A stretch of DNA of 6,749 bases from CAZTYW01 sp964617695 (lineage in GTDB: Bacteria; Chloroflexota; Dehalococcoidia; UBA2247; RBG-13-53-26), in NCBI GenBank assembly GCA_964617695.1, contig CAZTYW010000084.1, forward strand, positions 1-6,749, given 5' to 3'. Under the pieces are notes generated by a model that saw nothing but the letters and a program-made list of their open reading frames with translations, did not search any database and was not told the origin of the DNA. Numbering within the stretch: the stretch's first letter is position 1; the number at the start of each line of letters is the position of its first letter. The position numbers were made by a program, and so were the translations under genes. Shown piece by piece: positions 6,649-6,749 of this stretch.

Positions 6649-6696
6649 CTGTGCGTTGGCCACAATGCTGGAAGATAGTGGTCCCACGGCGCACAG
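6649..6696 (+). other. Possible structured 3' untranslated segment (nested stems)
   Basis: CTGTGCG (6649-6655) pairs with CGCACAG (6690-6696). Inside it GGCCAC (6658-6663) can pair with GTGGTC (6678-6683) using one G-U pair, leaving a 14-base loop. It starts 12 bases after the SDR stop. No T-tract follows, so it is not a standard terminator. It may be an RNA fold or chance. Confidence 0.25.
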
Positions 6697-6728
6697 AGAA
6701 GGGCTGCAACGTGCAAAAGGGCCCGGGT

Positions 6729-6747
6729 TTCGGGTGAGTCACCCGAA
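6729..6747 (+). terminator. Perfect 9-base inverted repeat / hairpin, candidate transcription terminator (cut by window end)
   Basis: TTCGGGTGA at 6729-6737 and TCACCCGAA at 6739-6747 flank a single G. As RNA this makes an eight-pair stem with an AGU loop, and after one mismatch (6728/6748) another pair forms at 6727/6749, so the stem may continue beyond the window. It lies about 90 bases after the SDR stop. Whether a T-tract follows cannot be seen; an operator for the next gene is the alternative. Confidence 0.4.
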
Positions 6748-6749
6748 CC

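Overview
The window looks like a stretch of a bacterial chromosome, probably from an anaerobe. It is moderately GC-rich and densely coding, and it uses AGG and AGA arginine codons freely. The mix of an aldehyde:ferredoxin-oxidoreductase (AOR) family tungstoenzyme, a RecD2-type helicase and a GT-C-like membrane protein would fit a Chloroflexota/Dehalococcoidia-like genome. That placement is an inference from gene content and codon flavour only; there is no rRNA or other marker here to prove it.

Layout: (1) positions 3-1157 (+) hold the C-terminal part of an AOR-family enzyme, whose N-terminal part lies outside the window. (2) After about 150 bases with a consensus extended -10 box, a small cysteine-rich YkgJ-type metal-binding protein is read at 1308-1847 (+). 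(3) Convergent to it, with about 33 bases between stops, is a polytopic membrane protein at 1881-3296 (-), possibly to 3341, resembling GT-C/GT87-type glycosyltransferases. (4) A noncoding region of nearly 400 bases between divergent genes follows. It contains three closely spaced inverted repeats and a second extended -10 promoter. (5) A complete recD2-type DNA helicase is read at 3685-5853 (+). (6) 24 bases after it, behind a very strong ribosome binding site, is a complete classical short-chain dehydrogenase/reductase at 5878-6636 (+). (7) The last 113 bases are noncoding and rich in inverted repeats, ending in a hairpin cut by the window edge.

The genes do not form one obvious pathway. 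recD2 and the SDR gene are probably co-transcribed. The AOR and YkgJ genes are co-directional, but the second probably has its own promoter. The two best promoters share the core TGCTATAWT, and both lie inside the longest versions of their downstream reading frames, so they help choose shorter start codons. I see no CRISPR array, transposase, tRNA, rRNA or convincing new multi-gene system. The most worthwhile oddities are the palindrome cluster upstream of recD2, the AOR-YkgJ adjacency, and the structured tail after the SDR gene.
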